From: Exiguobacterium acetylicum
Lineage (GTDB): Bacteria > Bacillota > Bacilli > Exiguobacteriales > Exiguobacteriaceae
Assembly (NCBI RefSeq): GCF_022170825.1
Contig: NZ_CP081878.1
Span: 2,258,001 to 2,322,000 of the forward strand
DNA length: 64,000 bases
Direction: 5' to 3'
Shown here: piece by piece, positions 54,068 to 63,467 of the stretch
Layout of the letters: every line of letters starts with the position of its first letter
Numbering within the stretch: position 1 is the stretch's first letter
Notes under the pieces: model-generated
Databases searched by the model: none
What the model was told of the DNA's origin: nothing
The model's input: the letters and a program-made list of their open reading frames with translations, nothing else
Made by a program: the position numbers and the translations under genes

Positions 54068-54499
54068 ATGATGCTATATACACAAGAAGATGTTCTCGGA
54101 CAATTATCAAAAGTATCACGTCTCGTCAAACGAGAAATTGATGCAACGTTACTTCCGCATTCTTTACACACAGGTCAATGGGCACTCCTCAAAGCCGTTG
54201 CCTTACTACAGCCTGTGTCACAAGTCCAACTGGCTCATTATCTAATCATCGAAAAGCCGGCTGTGACGAAAACCGTCTCTCGTCTTGAAAGACTTGGCTT
54301 CATTACACGGACAAAACAAGGACGAACATATCTTGTGTCCTTGACACCTCTAGCCGTCGAACGTTTTGATCAAATCGATGCCGCTGTTCAAGAAGCGCAT
54401 CAGCGATTGCTCGCCTCCTTCTCCCTTACCGATCAGCAACAGCTCGGTGAGTGGATGACACACCTACTTACGCTACATCGACAGGAGGAATCCTTATGA
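54068..54499 (+). CDS. MarR family transcriptional regulator
   Basis: 143 residues; GAAGGGG precedes two adjacent ATGs. Winged helix-turn-helix of the MarR type: LHTGQWALLKAVALLQPVSQVQLAHYLIIEKPAVTKTVSRLERLGFITRTKQGRTYLVSLTPLA, flanked by dimerisation helices. Overlaps the MFS transporter start by four bases (ATGA). Most likely a local repressor of the efflux gene acting at the palindrome at 54042-54055; the ligand is unknown. Confidence 0.92.
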   Translation: MMLYTQEDVLGQLSKVSRLVKREIDATLLPHSLHTGQWALLKAVALLQPVSQVQLAHYLIIEKPAVTKTVSRLERLGFITRTKQGRTYLVSLTPLAVERFDQIDAAVQEAHQRLLASFSLTDQQQLGEWMTHLLTLHRQEESL

Positions 54500-55683
54500 C
54501 CACTCGGTTATTCTCGCGTCATTATGTCATGACGCTAATCATCAACCTATTGCTCTTCATCACGTTTTATTTATTGAATGCCTCCTTACCCTTACTCGCT
54601 GCTAAACAGTTTCCGGTCTCTGCTTCGGCAATCGGTTGGATCGTGACGAGCTTCATTTTAGCCACAGTCTGTTCTCGTCCACTAATCGGTCATTGGTTGG
54701 ATCGGTATAATTTAAAACGGATTTTAATGATTTCTGCGGGGCTCTTTACCTTCATGAGTGTCTGCTACTTGCTCGTCCTTCCGCTAGAATCATTCTTCTA
54801 TTTAATCATCATCCGTGTGATCCATGGTTTTAGTTTCGGTATGTTATCTTCTTCGATTAGCCTTGCCGTTACGACATTGATTCCGAGAACACGTCAAGGC
54901 GAAGGGATGGGCTATTTTGTTCTCTCGATGAATTTGGCATCTGTTCTTGGTCCTGTCATCGGTCTTGCCTTCATCCAGGAGAAAGCATACATTCTCTACT
55001 TCGTGACGGTTGCTGCTCTCGCTATCATTGCCTTCGTGTTAATGATGCGTCTGCCACTGGCGAGTCAGCATATTCCAAGTACTTCTGCGTTTCGTTTACG
55101 CCAATCGCTCTTTTTATCACGTCCGCTCTTATTGATCGCGACTCTTTTAGCAGGCGTTGCGATTTCTAGTACGTCTGCCTTCATCTCTCTTTATACGGAC
55201 TCGATTGGTCACGTTGCTTATGCGTCTTATTTTTATGCATTAGTCGCTTTCGGTATGGTTGCGATTCGACCGATTGCTGGAAAACTGTTTGATCAACGAG
55301 GAGCAGCATTCGTGTTATTACCATCCTATGCTTTATACATGTTTGGTTTCATCGTCCTCGGATGGTATCCCTCATTGATTGGTCTTTTAGCAGCAGCACT
55401 CATTATCGGATTCGGTTCGGCTTCTATCTTCCCGGGGCTTCAAACCGTTCTGTTGAACTTTGCACCTCGCGAACAAAAAGGAAAAGCAATCTCGACTTTT
55501 TTCCTTGCCTACGACACGGGATTTGGAATTGGTGCCTTGATTCTCGCAACGGTCGCAAGCAAAATTGGCTATTCTAATATGTTCTTGTCTTGTAGTCTGA
55601 TCGTTCTCGTAAGTGGTCTACTATTTTTTACTTTTACGAAACGACAAGTTACATCATCAGAACCAGAAGAACTCGCTTCTTAA
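54496..55683 (+). CDS. MFS transporter (drug efflux type)
   Basis: 395 residues from the ATG at 54496 (ACAGGAGG ahead), overlapping the marR stop. About 12 membrane segments with the MFS loop 2-3 motif as GHWLDRYNLKRILMI and GKLFDQRGAAFVLL in the second half. The mid-length DHA1-type layout and pairing with MarR suggest export of a toxic compound with proton exchange. Substrate unknown. Confidence 0.9.
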   Translation: MTTRLFSRHYVMTLIINLLLFITFYLLNASLPLLAAKQFPVSASAIGWIVTSFILATVCSRPLIGHWLDRYNLKRILMISAGLFTFMSVCYLLVLPLESFFYLIIIRVIHGFSFGMLSSSISLAVTTLIPRTRQGEGMGYFVLSMNLASVLGPVIGLAFIQEKAYILYFVTVAALAIIAFVLMMRLPLASQHIPSTSAFRLRQSLFLSRPLLLIATLLAGVAISSTSAFISLYTDSIGHVAYASYFYALVAFGMVAIRPIAGKLFDQRGAAFVLLPSYALYMFGFIVLGWYPSLIGLLAAALIIGFGSASIFPGLQTVLLNFAPREQKGKAISTFFLAYDTGFGIGALILATVASKIGYSNMFLSCSLIVLVSGLLFFTFTKRQVTSSEPEELAS

Positions 55684-55698
55684 ATACGACTTCAAATC

Positions 55699-55739
55699 AA
55701 AAGCAGCCGTCTTCCTACATGAGGAAAACGGCTACTTTT
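55699..55739. terminator. Bidirectional terminator between the MFS gene and pheT
   Basis: Long stem with arms AAAAGCAGCCGT...TCCT and AGGA...ACGGCTACTTTT and a 4-nt loop, A and T tracts outside. Confidence 0.88.
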
Positions 55740-55746
55740 CGTTTAA

Positions 55747-58143
55747 TTATGCTCGAAGTTCCGCATTGAACGTTTCTTTCACTGCGTCGACGACACGTTG
55801 TTGTGCTGTCGTAATTTCTTCATCTACTAATGTTCGTTCCTTGTTTTGGTAACGAAGAGAGAACGCGAACGATTTTTCATGTTCACCAACGTTTTCTCCT
55901 GTGTAGACATCGAATAATTCGATTGTCTGCAAGAGCGGACCAGCCGCTTCCGTCATGACATCGACGATGGATTGTGCCGTCACCGATCGCTCGACGACGA
56001 TCGCTAAGTCACGTGTCATCGATGGAAAACGTGAAATTTCCGAATAGACTTGTTCTTCTTTTGAACGTAGTGCCATCGCTTCTAATTCAAAGACGTACAC
56101 TTCTTTCAATCCGTACTGTTCTTTTGACAGACCCGGGTGTACTTGACCGACGAATCCGATTGCTTCTCCGTCAAGCAGAATCCGCGCTGTACGCCCTGGG
56201 TGCATCGATGGAATGTTTGCTGCTTCGAACGTCAATCGGATACCAGACGCAGATGCGAGTGTCTCGACGATCCCTTTCATGACGAAGAAATCTGTTTTAA
56301 CAAGTGTTCCGTGAGCACGATGTTGTTCTGACACACCAACTGCGACGCCACCAATCATTTCTTGTTCGATTGGAAGTGTCTCAAGTGACGCATCTCGTTG
56401 TAAATACACGCTACCGAGTTCGTAGAACGCAACGTCAGCATGCTGTCGAGCGACGTTATGTTGTGCGACTTCAAGCAATCCTGGAATGAGTGATGTCCGC
56501 AGTGTCGAACGTGCTTCACTGATCGGCATCGCTAGCTTGACCGGATGTAGATCTTCCCGTTCATTGAATTGCATCGCCCGTTGCTCGCTCGTCAACGAAT
56601 ACGTGATCGCTTGCGAAAGCCCTGCTCCCTGTAATGTTCGACGTAATTGACGACGATGGACGTTGCGTTTTGGTAAGAAACCACGGCTTGCTTCAGATGG
56701 TAGGCTTGAAGTCAATGCATCATAACCATAAAGGCGTGCGACTTCTTCTGATAAATCAGCTGGAATTTTCAAGTCTTGGCGGCGAGTCGGTACACTGACC
56801 GTTAAAGCATCTCCCGATAACTCAACACCGAGACCGAGACGTTCAAGTAACGTTTGCATGACCGTTCCTTCAATCTCCATTCCTAAACGGTGATTGATAT
56901 ACGAGACACTTGCTTCGATCAAATGGTCGTCTAACTCGAGTGTTCCAGCCTGAGCGATACCGGAATGGACCGTTCCACCTGAGAGTTCAGCAATCAACGC
57001 TGCTGCACGATCGAGTGCTAACAAGACGCGACGTGGGTCAACGCCTTTTTCAAAACGCGCACTTGAGTCCGAACGGAGTCCAAGAACACGGCTCGTCTTC
57101 CGAACAGAAATCGGTGCGAAATAAGCAGACTCTAAAATGATCGATGTCGTATTTCCGTCAACTTCTGTATTCGCTCCACCCATGACACCAGCAAGCGCGA
57201 CCGGACGTTCTCCGTCTGTGATGACGAGCATCGAAGAGTCAAGCGTCCGCTCGACTTCGTCTAACGTCGTGAACGCTTCACCTGTACGTGCTTGACGAAC
57301 GACGATTTTTTTCCCGAGTTTTTCCGCATCGAATGAATGAAGCGGCTGACCTGTCTCAAGTAAGACGAAGTTCGTGACGTCGACGACGTTATTGATTGGA
57401 CGAATGCCATTTGCGATCAAGCGATTTTTTAACCAAGTCGGTGATTCTTGAATCGTCACCCCTTGAATTTCTCGTGCCGCATAGAACGGGCAGTCTTCTG
57501 AATCAAGTGTCACATTGACTGTCGTCGCAGATTCTGCTTCTTTGACATCAACGACTGGGAACGTTGGTGTCGTATCATAAAGCGCAGCCACTTCGTGTGC
57601 GACACCATACATGCTGAGGCAATCCGAACGGTTCGGTGTCAAGCCAAGTTCTAGGATTTCGTCACGTAGACCGAGTAATTCTAAAACATCTTGTCCCGGT
57701 GTGACCGATTCACGGAACGTATGGATCCCGTCCTGTTCATCTTCCCGGATATATTTCTTTTCGAATCCGAGTTCTTCAAGTGAACAGATCATCCCTTCCG
57801 AGACGACACCGCGCAATTTAGCACGTTTGATTTTAATGCCTGGTAACCGAGCTCCGACACGCGCGACGATGACATCTTGTCCTGCTTCGACGTTCGGTGC
57901 ACCACAAACGATTTGGACGGGTTCTTCTTGTCCAATGTCAACTGTCGTAACGTTCAATTTATCTGCTTCTGGATGTTTTTCTTTCGTTAACACACGTCCG
58001 ACGACGATGTTATTCAACGACTCATCTCGGACCTCGACGCCTTCGACTTCGATCCCACTCTTTGTAATTAAATCAGCCAAGTCCTGTCCTGAAACGTGAC
58101 TGACATCCACATATTCGTTCAACCATTGTTTTGAGACTAACAT
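55747..58143 (-). CDS. pheT: Phenylalanyl-tRNA synthetase beta subunit
   Basis: 798 residues, standard. Forms an alpha2-beta2 enzyme with PheS. N-terminal tRNA-binding EMAP/OB domain (residues about 39-150, ITKSGIEVEGVEV, KEKHPEADKLNVTTVDIG), B3/B4 editing domain with ECPFYAAREIQGV-type and RPINNVVDVTNFVLLETGQPLHSFD, B5 (about 405-475) and a C-terminal ferredoxin-like anticodon-binding domain (FSEISRFPSMTRDLAIVV). AAGGAGG precedes the ATG, 12 bp after pheS. Confidence 0.96.
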   Translation of the reverse strand: MLVSKQWLNEYVDVSHVSGQDLADLITKSGIEVEGVEVRDESLNNIVVGRVLTKEKHPEADKLNVTTVDIGQEEPVQIVCGAPNVEAGQDVIVARVGARLPGIKIKRAKLRGVVSEGMICSLEELGFEKKYIREDEQDGIHTFRESVTPGQDVLELLGLRDEILELGLTPNRSDCLSMYGVAHEVAALYDTTPTFPVVDVKEAESATTVNVTLDSEDCPFYAAREIQGVTIQESPTWLKNRLIANGIRPINNVVDVTNFVLLETGQPLHSFDAEKLGKKIVVRQARTGEAFTTLDEVERTLDSSMLVITDGERPVALAGVMGGANTEVDGNTTSIILESAYFAPISVRKTSRVLGLRSDSSARFEKGVDPRRVLLALDRAAALIAELSGGTVHSGIAQAGTLELDDHLIEASVSYINHRLGMEIEGTVMQTLLERLGLGVELSGDALTVSVPTRRQDLKIPADLSEEVARLYGYDALTSSLPSEASRGFLPKRNVHRRQLRRTLQGAGLSQAITYSLTSEQRAMQFNEREDLHPVKLAMPISEARSTLRTSLIPGLLEVAQHNVARQHADVAFYELGSVYLQRDASLETLPIEQEMIGGVAVGVSEQHRAHGTLVKTDFFVMKGIVETLASASGIRLTFEAANIPSMHPGRTARILLDGEAIGFVGQVHPGLSKEQYGLKEVYVFELEAMALRSKEEQVYSEISRFPSMTRDLAIVVERSVTAQSIVDVMTEAAGPLLQTIELFDVYTGENVGEHEKSFAFSLRYQNKERTLVDEEITTAQQRVVDAVKETFNAELRA

Positions 58144-58155
58144 CTGCGTTCCTCC

Positions 58156-59178
58156 TTAAAACTGTTCGCTGAAGCGAACGTCATTCGTATAGAAGTGGCG
58201 AATATCATCGACACCGTATTTCAACATGGCAATCCGTTCGATTCCCATACCGAAAGCGAATCCTGACATTTTCGTACTATCGTACTCTGCCATTTCAAGA
58301 ACGTGCGGATGAACCATTCCGGCTCCCAGAATTTCAATCCAGCCTGTTTGCTTACAGATGTTACATCCCTTACCGCCACACTTGAAACAAGAGACGTCGA
58401 CTTCGACTGAAGGCTCCGTGAACGGGAAGAAACTTGGACGCAAGCGGACTTCACGCGCTTCACCGAACATCTGCTTCGCAAATGCTTCAAGCGTTCCTTT
58501 TAAATCTGCCATCGAAATTGATTCTCCGACGACTAGGCCTTCGACCTGCATGAATTGGTGAGAGTGCGTCGCATCATCTTCATCCCGGCGATAGACTTTA
58601 CCTGGGCAAAGAATGCGGATCGGTTCCCCTTTAGAAGCGAGCATCGTCCGGGCTTGAACTGGCGACGTATGTGTCCGCATCAAAATTTCTTCCGTAATGT
58701 AGAACGAATCCTGCATATCACGTGCCGGATGATCCTTCGGTAGATTCAACATCTCGAAGTTAAAGAGATCTTGCTCGACCTCTGGTCCTTCAGCAATCGT
58801 ATAACCGAGTCCGACGAAGATGTCTTCAATCTCATCTGTCACCTGTTGTAGTAAATGCGCATGACCGACTTTTTTCGGACGTCCTGGTAACGTGACGTCA
58901 ATCGCTTCAGTTGCCAGTTTTGCATCCATTTCCTGCTGCTTAACAGCGGTCAAACGTTGTTCGAGTTGCTCTTGGATTGCTTGACGGACAGTATTTGCGA
59001 TTTCACCGACGACTGGTCGTTCTTCCGCTGATAGCTTACCCATTCCTCGTAGTACTTCTGTGATTGGTCCCTTTTTTCCGAGGTATTTGACTCGAACATC
59101 ATTGAGTTCTTTTTGTGTTGTTGCTTGATCGACTAATGCAACTGCTTCATCGCGTAACGCTTCTAATTGCTCGCGCAT
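58156..59178 (-). CDS. pheS: Phenylalanyl-tRNA synthetase alpha subunit
   Basis: 340 residues from the ATG at 59178 (AAAGGAG ahead). Catalytic subunit, class II. N-terminal coiled coil binding tRNA ([17 protein letters not shown]), motif 1 region [11 protein letters not shown], motif 2 [23 protein letters not shown] and motif 3 [17 protein letters not shown]. The open frame upstream runs through the T-box leader and is not coding. Controlled by the T-box leader. Confidence 0.96.
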   Translation of the reverse strand: MREQLEALRDEAVALVDQATTQKELNDVRVKYLGKKGPITEVLRGMGKLSAEERPVVGEIANTVRQAIQEQLEQRLTAVKQQEMDAKLATEAIDVTLPGRPKKVGHAHLLQQVTDEIEDIFVGLGYTIAEGPEVEQDLFNFEMLNLPKDHPARDMQDSFYITEEILMRTHTSPVQARTMLASKGEPIRILCPGKVYRRDEDDATHSHQFMQVEGLVVGESISMADLKGTLEAFAKQMFGEAREVRLRPSFFPFTEPSVEVDVSCFKCGGKGCNICKQTGWIEILGAGMVHPHVLEMAEYDSTKMSGFAFGMGIERIAMLKYGVDDIRHFYTNDVRFSEQF

Positions 59179-59204
59179 CTTTCCCACTCCTTTAGTTGAA
59201 GACA

Positions 59205-59455
59205 TAAAAAACGTCCCTCCGGCAAATGCCGAAGGGACGATGTAAACACCGTGGTACCACCCTTGTTTGACTTTCCAGTTGAAAAGTCCTCCAATTGCGC
59301 GATAACGGGCGCATCCCGTCACGATCTCTCGTGCGACTCCGGAGTGAATTCGGTTAGCAGATTCACGAAGCAGCTTTCAGTCTACGACTACTTCTCCCTG
59401 ATTGAATCATTCCCTAACGTACTCTGTTCCATCAACGTCCATGATATATTCCTGA
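59205..59455 (-). promoter_or_regulatory. T-box leader of pheST
   Basis: Minus-strand leader. T-box core AAGGGTGGTACCACGG at 59249-59264, then a terminator hairpin CGTCCCTTCGGC / GCCGGAGGGACG (59212-59239) with seven T. Upstream, GAGAAGTAG fits the AGTA motif of stem I and the candidate specifier is TTC (Phe) at 59346-59348 in GAATTCACTCC, followed by AC as in the valS leader. Confidence 0.93.
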
Positions 59456-59460
59456 TGTTC

Positions 59461-59489
59461 ACTTTAGCATGAACCTCGATCGGTTTCAA
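59461..59489 (-). promoter_or_regulatory. Sigma-A type promoter of pheST
   Basis: Minus-strand TTGAAA (59484-59489), 17-bp spacer, TAAAGT (59461-59466), overlapping the end of the upstream methyltransferase gene. Confidence 0.75.
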
Positions 59490-60238
59490 TCCACGCTTGC
59501 AAAATGATAGAGCAGGATTCCTGCTGCTACTGCTGCATTCAATGACTCTGCTTTACCGCGGATCGGGATGTAGGCACGTTCATCACAGTAAGAGAGTAAC
59601 TCTGGTGAAACACCTTGTCCTTCGTTTCCAATGATTAAACCGAGTGCATCCATTGGTGCAATCGTTTGATAAGACGTCGCGCCCTCTAATGCTGTTCCAA
59701 TCACTGCAATCCCTTGTTCATGCAAGGCATTGACCGCTTCTTCGAGTGGCATCGTGATGACAGGCAGATGGAATAGCGATCCTTGTGTCGCACGGATGAC
59801 TTTTCCGTTATACACATCAACTGTTCCCGGTCCAACGATGACACCGTCGAATCCAGCAGCATCAGCTGTTCGGATCATCGTACCGACGTTTCCTGGATCT
59901 TGAAGACGATCAAGTAACAAGTAACGTCCACGTTCCAGTTGTGCCGAAGCTTGCTTCATTTCACAAACAGCAAAGATACCTTGTGACGTCTCTGTCTCAG
60001 CCAGTACTTTGATAACAGCTTCATCGATTGTAAAGACATCGGCATTTCGTTTCCATGAACCAGGTACTTGGTACGATTCTCGAACGATTACTTCTTTAAT
60101 GATTCCAGCGCGAACAGCCTCTTCAACCAGGTGTTCTCCTTCAATCAAAAAGCGGTTCGTCTGCAAACGCCCTTTTTTCGTTAAGAGTTTTTTCCATTGT
60201 TTGACGATTTCGTTCTTTGCTGATGCAATATGCTTCAT
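59486..60238 (-). CDS. ysgA: TrmH/SpoU family RNA methyltransferase (YsgA-like)
   Basis: 250 residues. AdoMet-dependent 2'-O-methyltransferase of rRNA or tRNA. N-terminal L30e-like substrate-binding domain (RFLIEGEHLVEEAVRAG) and C-terminal SPOUT knot with the three motifs: LQDPGNVGTMIRTADAAGFDGVIVG (motif 1), LGLIIGNEGQGVSPELL (motif 2) and YIPIRGKAESLNAAVAAGILLY (motif 3). GAGGGG precedes the ATG. Next to pheST as ysgA in Bacillus; sspI, which follows there, is absent. Confidence 0.92.
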   Translation of the reverse strand: MKHIASAKNEIVKQWKKLLTKKGRLQTNRFLIEGEHLVEEAVRAGIIKEVIVRESYQVPGSWKRNADVFTIDEAVIKVLAETETSQGIFAVCEMKQASAQLERGRYLLLDRLQDPGNVGTMIRTADAAGFDGVIVGPGTVDVYNGKVIRATQGSLFHLPVITMPLEEAVNALHEQGIAVIGTALEGATSYQTIAPMDALGLIIGNEGQGVSPELLSYCDERAYIPIRGKAESLNAAVAAGILLYHFASVD

Positions 60239-60246
60239 TGTTATAA

Positions 60247-61329
60247 TTACCCCTCGTAGATCGCTTGGACTGTCTCAGCATCAAGGCGTTTTGTAACAGC
60301 AACGACTAAATCGACAGCTGCTTCGAAATCGGCTTTATGCATGATCGAGACATTCGTATGCAGGTAGCGAATTGGCACTGTCAATGCAAGTGATGGAACA
60401 CCTGTATTAGACAAGTGGAACTTCGCTGCATCCGTTCCGCCACCTGGTGTTAAGTCCAGTTGATACTTAATATTTTCTTCTGTTGCGACTTTCGTCACGA
60501 AATCGATTAATCCACGATGCGCAATCATCGTTGCATCGAACATGATGACTTGAACACCTTCGCCGAGCTTCGACAGCGCCTCACGATCCGTCATTCCTGG
60601 TGTATCGCCCGGAATACCTGTATCGACAGCAAACGCAATCGATGGTTTGAGCATATGTGCGACCGTTTGAGCACCACGCAATCCGACTTCTTCTTGGACT
60701 GTCGCTCCTGCAAAAATCGTGTTTGGATGACCGTCTGCTTTTAAGCGTTTGATTGCTTCGATTGCGATGGCACAACCAATCCGGTTGTCCCATGCTTTCG
60801 CCATCAAGAAGTTCTCATTTTTCATCACAGTAAATTCGCAATGTGGAACGACCGTATCACCCGGACGAATTCCCCAACCGTCGACTTCTTCTTTAGAGGA
60901 AGCACCGATATCGATGAACATATCTTTAATGTCGACCGGCTTATTGCGCGCTTCCGGTGGTAAAACATGAGGTGGTTTTGCACCGATTACACCTGGAATG
61001 ACTTCACCAGATGATGTCACAATATTCATACGCTGTGCCAAAAGGACCTGTCCCCACCAACCGCCGAGTGGCTGGAAACGAAGAAATCCCTTTTCATCGA
61101 TCTTCGTGACCATGAATCCGACTTCATCCATATGACCGGCGATCAAAACGCGTGGTGCATCTTCGCCTGCGCCTTTATGTTCTGCAAACAGACTTCCGAG
61201 ACCATCTTGATGAAACGCTTCTGCATGGGGTTCCAAATATTCACGCATGAGGCTCCGGACTTCCTTTTCGTTGCCCGGTACACCTGTTGCGTCCGTAAGA
61301 CGTTTTAGCATATGTAATTGTTCATTCAT
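60247..61329 (-). CDS. ysdC: M42 family metallopeptidase (YsdC-like glutamyl aminopeptidase/endoglucanase family)
   Basis: 360 residues, AAGGAGG ahead of the ATG. Di-metal aminopeptidase, usually a large cytosolic dodecamer. Metal and catalytic residues of the family are visible: AGHMDEVGFMV (His ligand, Asp), AKAWDNRIGCA (bridging Asp), QEEVGLRGA (base Glu and ligand Glu), AVDTGIPGD (Asp) and RYLHTNVSIMHKAD (His). Processes oligopeptides to amino acids. Co-directional with the SpoU gene (8 bp apart). Confidence 0.93.
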   Translation of the reverse strand: MNEQLHMLKRLTDATGVPGNEKEVRSLMREYLEPHAEAFHQDGLGSLFAEHKGAGEDAPRVLIAGHMDEVGFMVTKIDEKGFLRFQPLGGWWGQVLLAQRMNIVTSSGEVIPGVIGAKPPHVLPPEARNKPVDIKDMFIDIGASSKEEVDGWGIRPGDTVVPHCEFTVMKNENFLMAKAWDNRIGCAIAIEAIKRLKADGHPNTIFAGATVQEEVGLRGAQTVAHMLKPSIAFAVDTGIPGDTPGMTDREALSKLGEGVQVIMFDATMIAHRGLIDFVTKVATEENIKYQLDLTPGGGTDAAKFHLSNTGVPSLALTVPIRYLHTNVSIMHKADFEAAVDLVVAVTKRLDAETVQAIYEG

Positions 61330-61341
61330 CTGATTTCCTCC

Positions 61342-61824
61342 TTAGTAACCGTTGTCTTGTCGCACATGGTTTGCTTCATTTTTAGAAATGTAAGCCTTGA
61401 AAATCATATCCTGTGTAAAGCCTAGTGTAGCACCTAATGCAAGGTATGCACCAATTAGAACATCATAACTTTGTTCCGTTCGCGAGATCGCGAAGACGTT
61501 CGTTTTGTTATAGACATCTAAAAAGGCATCCGTTGCCGTCAAATAAAAGTCACCTTCCGAAAAATGACTCTTCTTATATTCAAGCGCTAGACCTAGTGAG
61601 AGTAGAAAATGGACGCCATCGACATATTCCTCAAGAATTGTGACTTGAGCGGATGGTCCCTTCTTCGACCAGAACTTAAAGCAACGTGTCTCATTCGCAA
61701 GTTCGCCGAGTTCGACCAATAAGGCGAGCAACCGCTCGTCGAATTGATTGCCTGTTAATTGATGTTCTGACTGAATCCGTTTATCCAACTGTTCTTGCAT
61801 CTCAAAAAGTGTCAACCAATCCAT
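61342..61824 (-). CDS. dUTPase-like protein of the all-alpha NTP pyrophosphohydrolase fold
   Basis: 160 residues. All-helical dUTPase_2 type: first helix MDWLTLFEMQEQLDKRI, metal-binding ELGELANE near 38-45, CFKFWSKK, and the EEYVDGVHFLLSLG motif near 65-78, matching the ExxE...ExxD layout. Such enzymes hydrolyse dUTP to dUMP, limiting uracil in DNA. AGAAGGAG precedes the ATG; it is the first gene of the dUTPase-peptidase-SpoU group. Confidence 0.88.
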   Translation of the reverse strand: MDWLTLFEMQEQLDKRIQSEHQLTGNQFDERLLALLVELGELANETRCFKFWSKKGPSAQVTILEEYVDGVHFLLSLGLALEYKKSHFSEGDFYLTATDAFLDVYNKTNVFAISRTEQSYDVLIGAYLALGATLGFTQDMIFKAYISKNEANHVRQDNGY

Positions 61825-61899
61825 CTTTAATTCTCCTTCTATCTAAAAAAATCATATGACCGTCTATCGACGTGCCTTCTTATTTTATCATTAAATCGA

Positions 61900-61930
61900 A
61901 AAAAACGTCGGAGAATTAAATTCCCCGACG
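61900..61930 (-). terminator. Terminator after rplT
   Basis: Stem CGTCGGGGAAT/ATTCTCCGACG (61906-61930, one G-U) followed by six T on the minus strand. Confidence 0.88.
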
Positions 61931-61941
61931 AATTGTAGAAC

Positions 61942-62301
61942 TTAAGCGTTCAATTTTGCTTTTGCTGTGTCAGCAAGTGAAGCAAATGCAGTTGCATCTG
62001 TAACTGCGAGGTCAGCGAGCATCTTACGGTTAACGTCGATACCTGCTAATTTAAGACCATGCATCATGCGGCTGTAAGAAAGACCGTTGATACGTGCTGC
62101 CGCATTGATCCGAGTGATCCAGAGGCGACGGAAGTCACGTTTCTTTTGACGACGGTCACGGTAAGCATACATGAGAGATTTCATGACTTGCTGTTTCGCA
62201 ACCTTGAAGAGTGTATGTTTCGAGCCGTAGTAGCCCTTAGCTAATTTGAGTTGTTTTTTACGACGTTGACGAGTCGTATATCCGCCTTTTACGCGTGGCA
62301 T
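61942..62301 (-). CDS. rplT: 50S ribosomal protein L20
   Basis: 119 residues, standard. Binds 23S rRNA early in 50S assembly and in Bacillus represses its own operon through the leader. [32 protein letters not shown] and the globular [31 protein letters not shown] are typical. TTAGGAGG precedes the ATG. Last gene of infC-rpmI-rplT. Confidence 0.98.
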   Translation of the reverse strand: MPRVKGGYTTRQRRKKQLKLAKGYYGSKHTLFKVAKQQVMKSLMYAYRDRRQKKRDFRRLWITRINAAARINGLSYSRMMHGLKLAGIDVNRKMLADLAVTDATAFASLADTAKAKLNA

Positions 62302-62338
62302 ATAAATTCCCTCCTAAATCTGTATACGATTGGATAAA

Positions 62339-62533
62339 TTACTTCGCGATCATGTGACGGATGCGTTTGAAGTCACCCGTAGATACCATGCTAGCTTTAC
62401 GTAATTTACGTTTCGCTTTTGTTGATTTGTTACCGAACAAGTGGCTTGTGTAAGCACGACCACGTTTCAATTTGCCAGAAGCAGTACGTTTGAAACGTTT
62501 AGAAGCACCGCGGTGCGATTTCATTTTAGGCAT
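62339..62533 (-). CDS. rpmI: 50S ribosomal protein L35
   Basis: 64 residues, highly basic. [21 protein letters not shown] and the [19 protein letters not shown] end are family signatures. GTAGGAGG precedes the ATG. Between infC and rplT. Confidence 0.98.
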   Translation of the reverse strand: MPKMKSHRGASKRFKRTASGKLKRGRAYTSHLFGNKSTKAKRKLRKASMVSTGDFKRIRHMIAK

Positions 62534-62560
62534 GAGAGATTCCCTCCTACTTCGATTCGA

Positions 62561-63076
62561 TTAGTCTTCTTTCTTAGGAGCAAGCACGAGGAACATGCTG
62601 CGTCCTTCCATCTTCGGTCTCTGTTCCACAACACCGAACTCACTTAAATCCGTTGCGAGACGTTCGAGAACGCGTCTACCGATTTCCGAGTGAGTGATGG
62701 CACGACCGCGGAAACGAATACTCGCTTTCACTTTGTTACCATTCTCCAAGAATTTCTTCGCATTACGGAATTTCGTTTGGAAGTCGTTCTCCTCGATTGT
62801 CGGGCTAAGACGAACTTCTTTCATCTGAATCACTTTTTGATTCTTCCGAGTTTCTTTGTCCTTCTTTTGCATCTCGAAACGGTATTTACCGTAGTCCATG
62901 ATCTTACAAACTGGCGGCGTCGCCTGTGGAGCGACCATGACGAGGTCAAGTTCCGCTTCCTCAGCGAGACGTAACGCTTCGTTGCGTGATTGGACACCTA
63001 GTTGAGCACCATCCGCTCCGATAAGACGAACTTCTCGGGCACGGATGCTTTCATTGATTAACAGATCTTTGCTAAT
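62561..63076 (-). CDS. infC: Translation initiation factor IF-3, ATT start
   Basis: 171 residues when started at the ATT at 63074-63076, eight bases after GGAGG; the protein then begins (M)[19 protein letters not shown], in line with known Bacillales IF-3 and their AUU starts. Prevents premature subunit joining and checks the start codon. N- and C-domains are complete ([44 protein letters not shown]). The rare start makes infC self-limiting: IF-3 rejects AUU. A longer frame upstream runs through the leader and is not coding. Confidence 0.93.
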   Translation of the reverse strand: MSKDLLINESIRAREVRLIGADGAQLGVQSRNEALRLAEEAELDLVMVAPQATPPVCKIMDYGKYRFEMQKKDKETRKNQKVIQMKEVRLSPTIEENDFQTKFRNAKKFLENGNKVKASIRFRGRAITHSEIGRRVLERLATDLSEFGVVEQRPKMEGRSMFLVLAPKKED

Positions 63077-63090
63077 GGTTAGCACCTCCA

Positions 63091-63105
63091 TCGTGCATTG
63101 CACGA
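63091..63105 (-). other. Small inverted repeat ahead of the infC ribosome binding site
   Basis: TCGTGCA-A-TGCACGA; as RNA it would form a 5-bp stem with a 5-nt loop, two bases from the GGAGG of infC. Confidence 0.4.
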
Positions 63106-63129
63106 AAAATGAATGATAGAAAACGCTAT

Positions 63130-63280
63130 AAAAAAAGCGTCGGCAGTTTTTCCCGCCCACACTCATAAGGAACGCCAAAGCATAGCAGTTGCTATACATT
63201 GCGATCTTCATGATGAACCAGTACGAGTTATCATACATGGTGAGAAGCGGGATGCTTCTGCTTTGTTGTCATTTCACTTT
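63130..63280 (-). promoter_or_regulatory. L20-type autoregulatory leader of infC-rpmI-rplT
   Basis: Between promoter and infC the minus strand holds CCCGCTTCTCACC near 63240 and GTGTGGGCGGG near 63152-63162, features of the Bacillus L20 leader. The second element forms a terminator, GTGTGGGCGG/CTGCCGACGC (63137-63162, one mismatch, wobbles), followed by seven T. L20 binding should favour termination. Confidence 0.8.
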
Positions 63281-63283
63281 GCT

Positions 63284-63313
63284 ATCATAGCACTTGTTTT
63301 CCCGTGATGTCAA
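63284..63313 (-). promoter_or_regulatory. Strong sigma-A promoter of infC-rpmI-rplT
   Basis: Minus-strand TTGACA (63308-63313), 18-bp spacer, TATGAT (63284-63289). Confidence 0.85.
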
Positions 63314-63467
63314 GCCGCTTTCTATGTTCTTACAGAACGTTGCTCACATACTTGATTATAATAGCAATCCTTTGGCGGATAAGCAAGAAGTTTCTAACCT
63401 GTTTTTCGCGGGTACATTCATTATGTGTAAAAAAAGATTCAGAACATCCGCAAGCAAAATTGTTTAT

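Noticed and set aside
59179-59322. Upstream extension of pheS by 48 residues
   Set aside because: The extension is a read through the T-box leader; the true start has AAAGGAG and the family N-terminal helix.
63077-63238. Longer ATG-started infC frame
   Set aside because: It runs through the L20-type leader; the protein alignment and ribosome binding site fix the ATT start at 63076.
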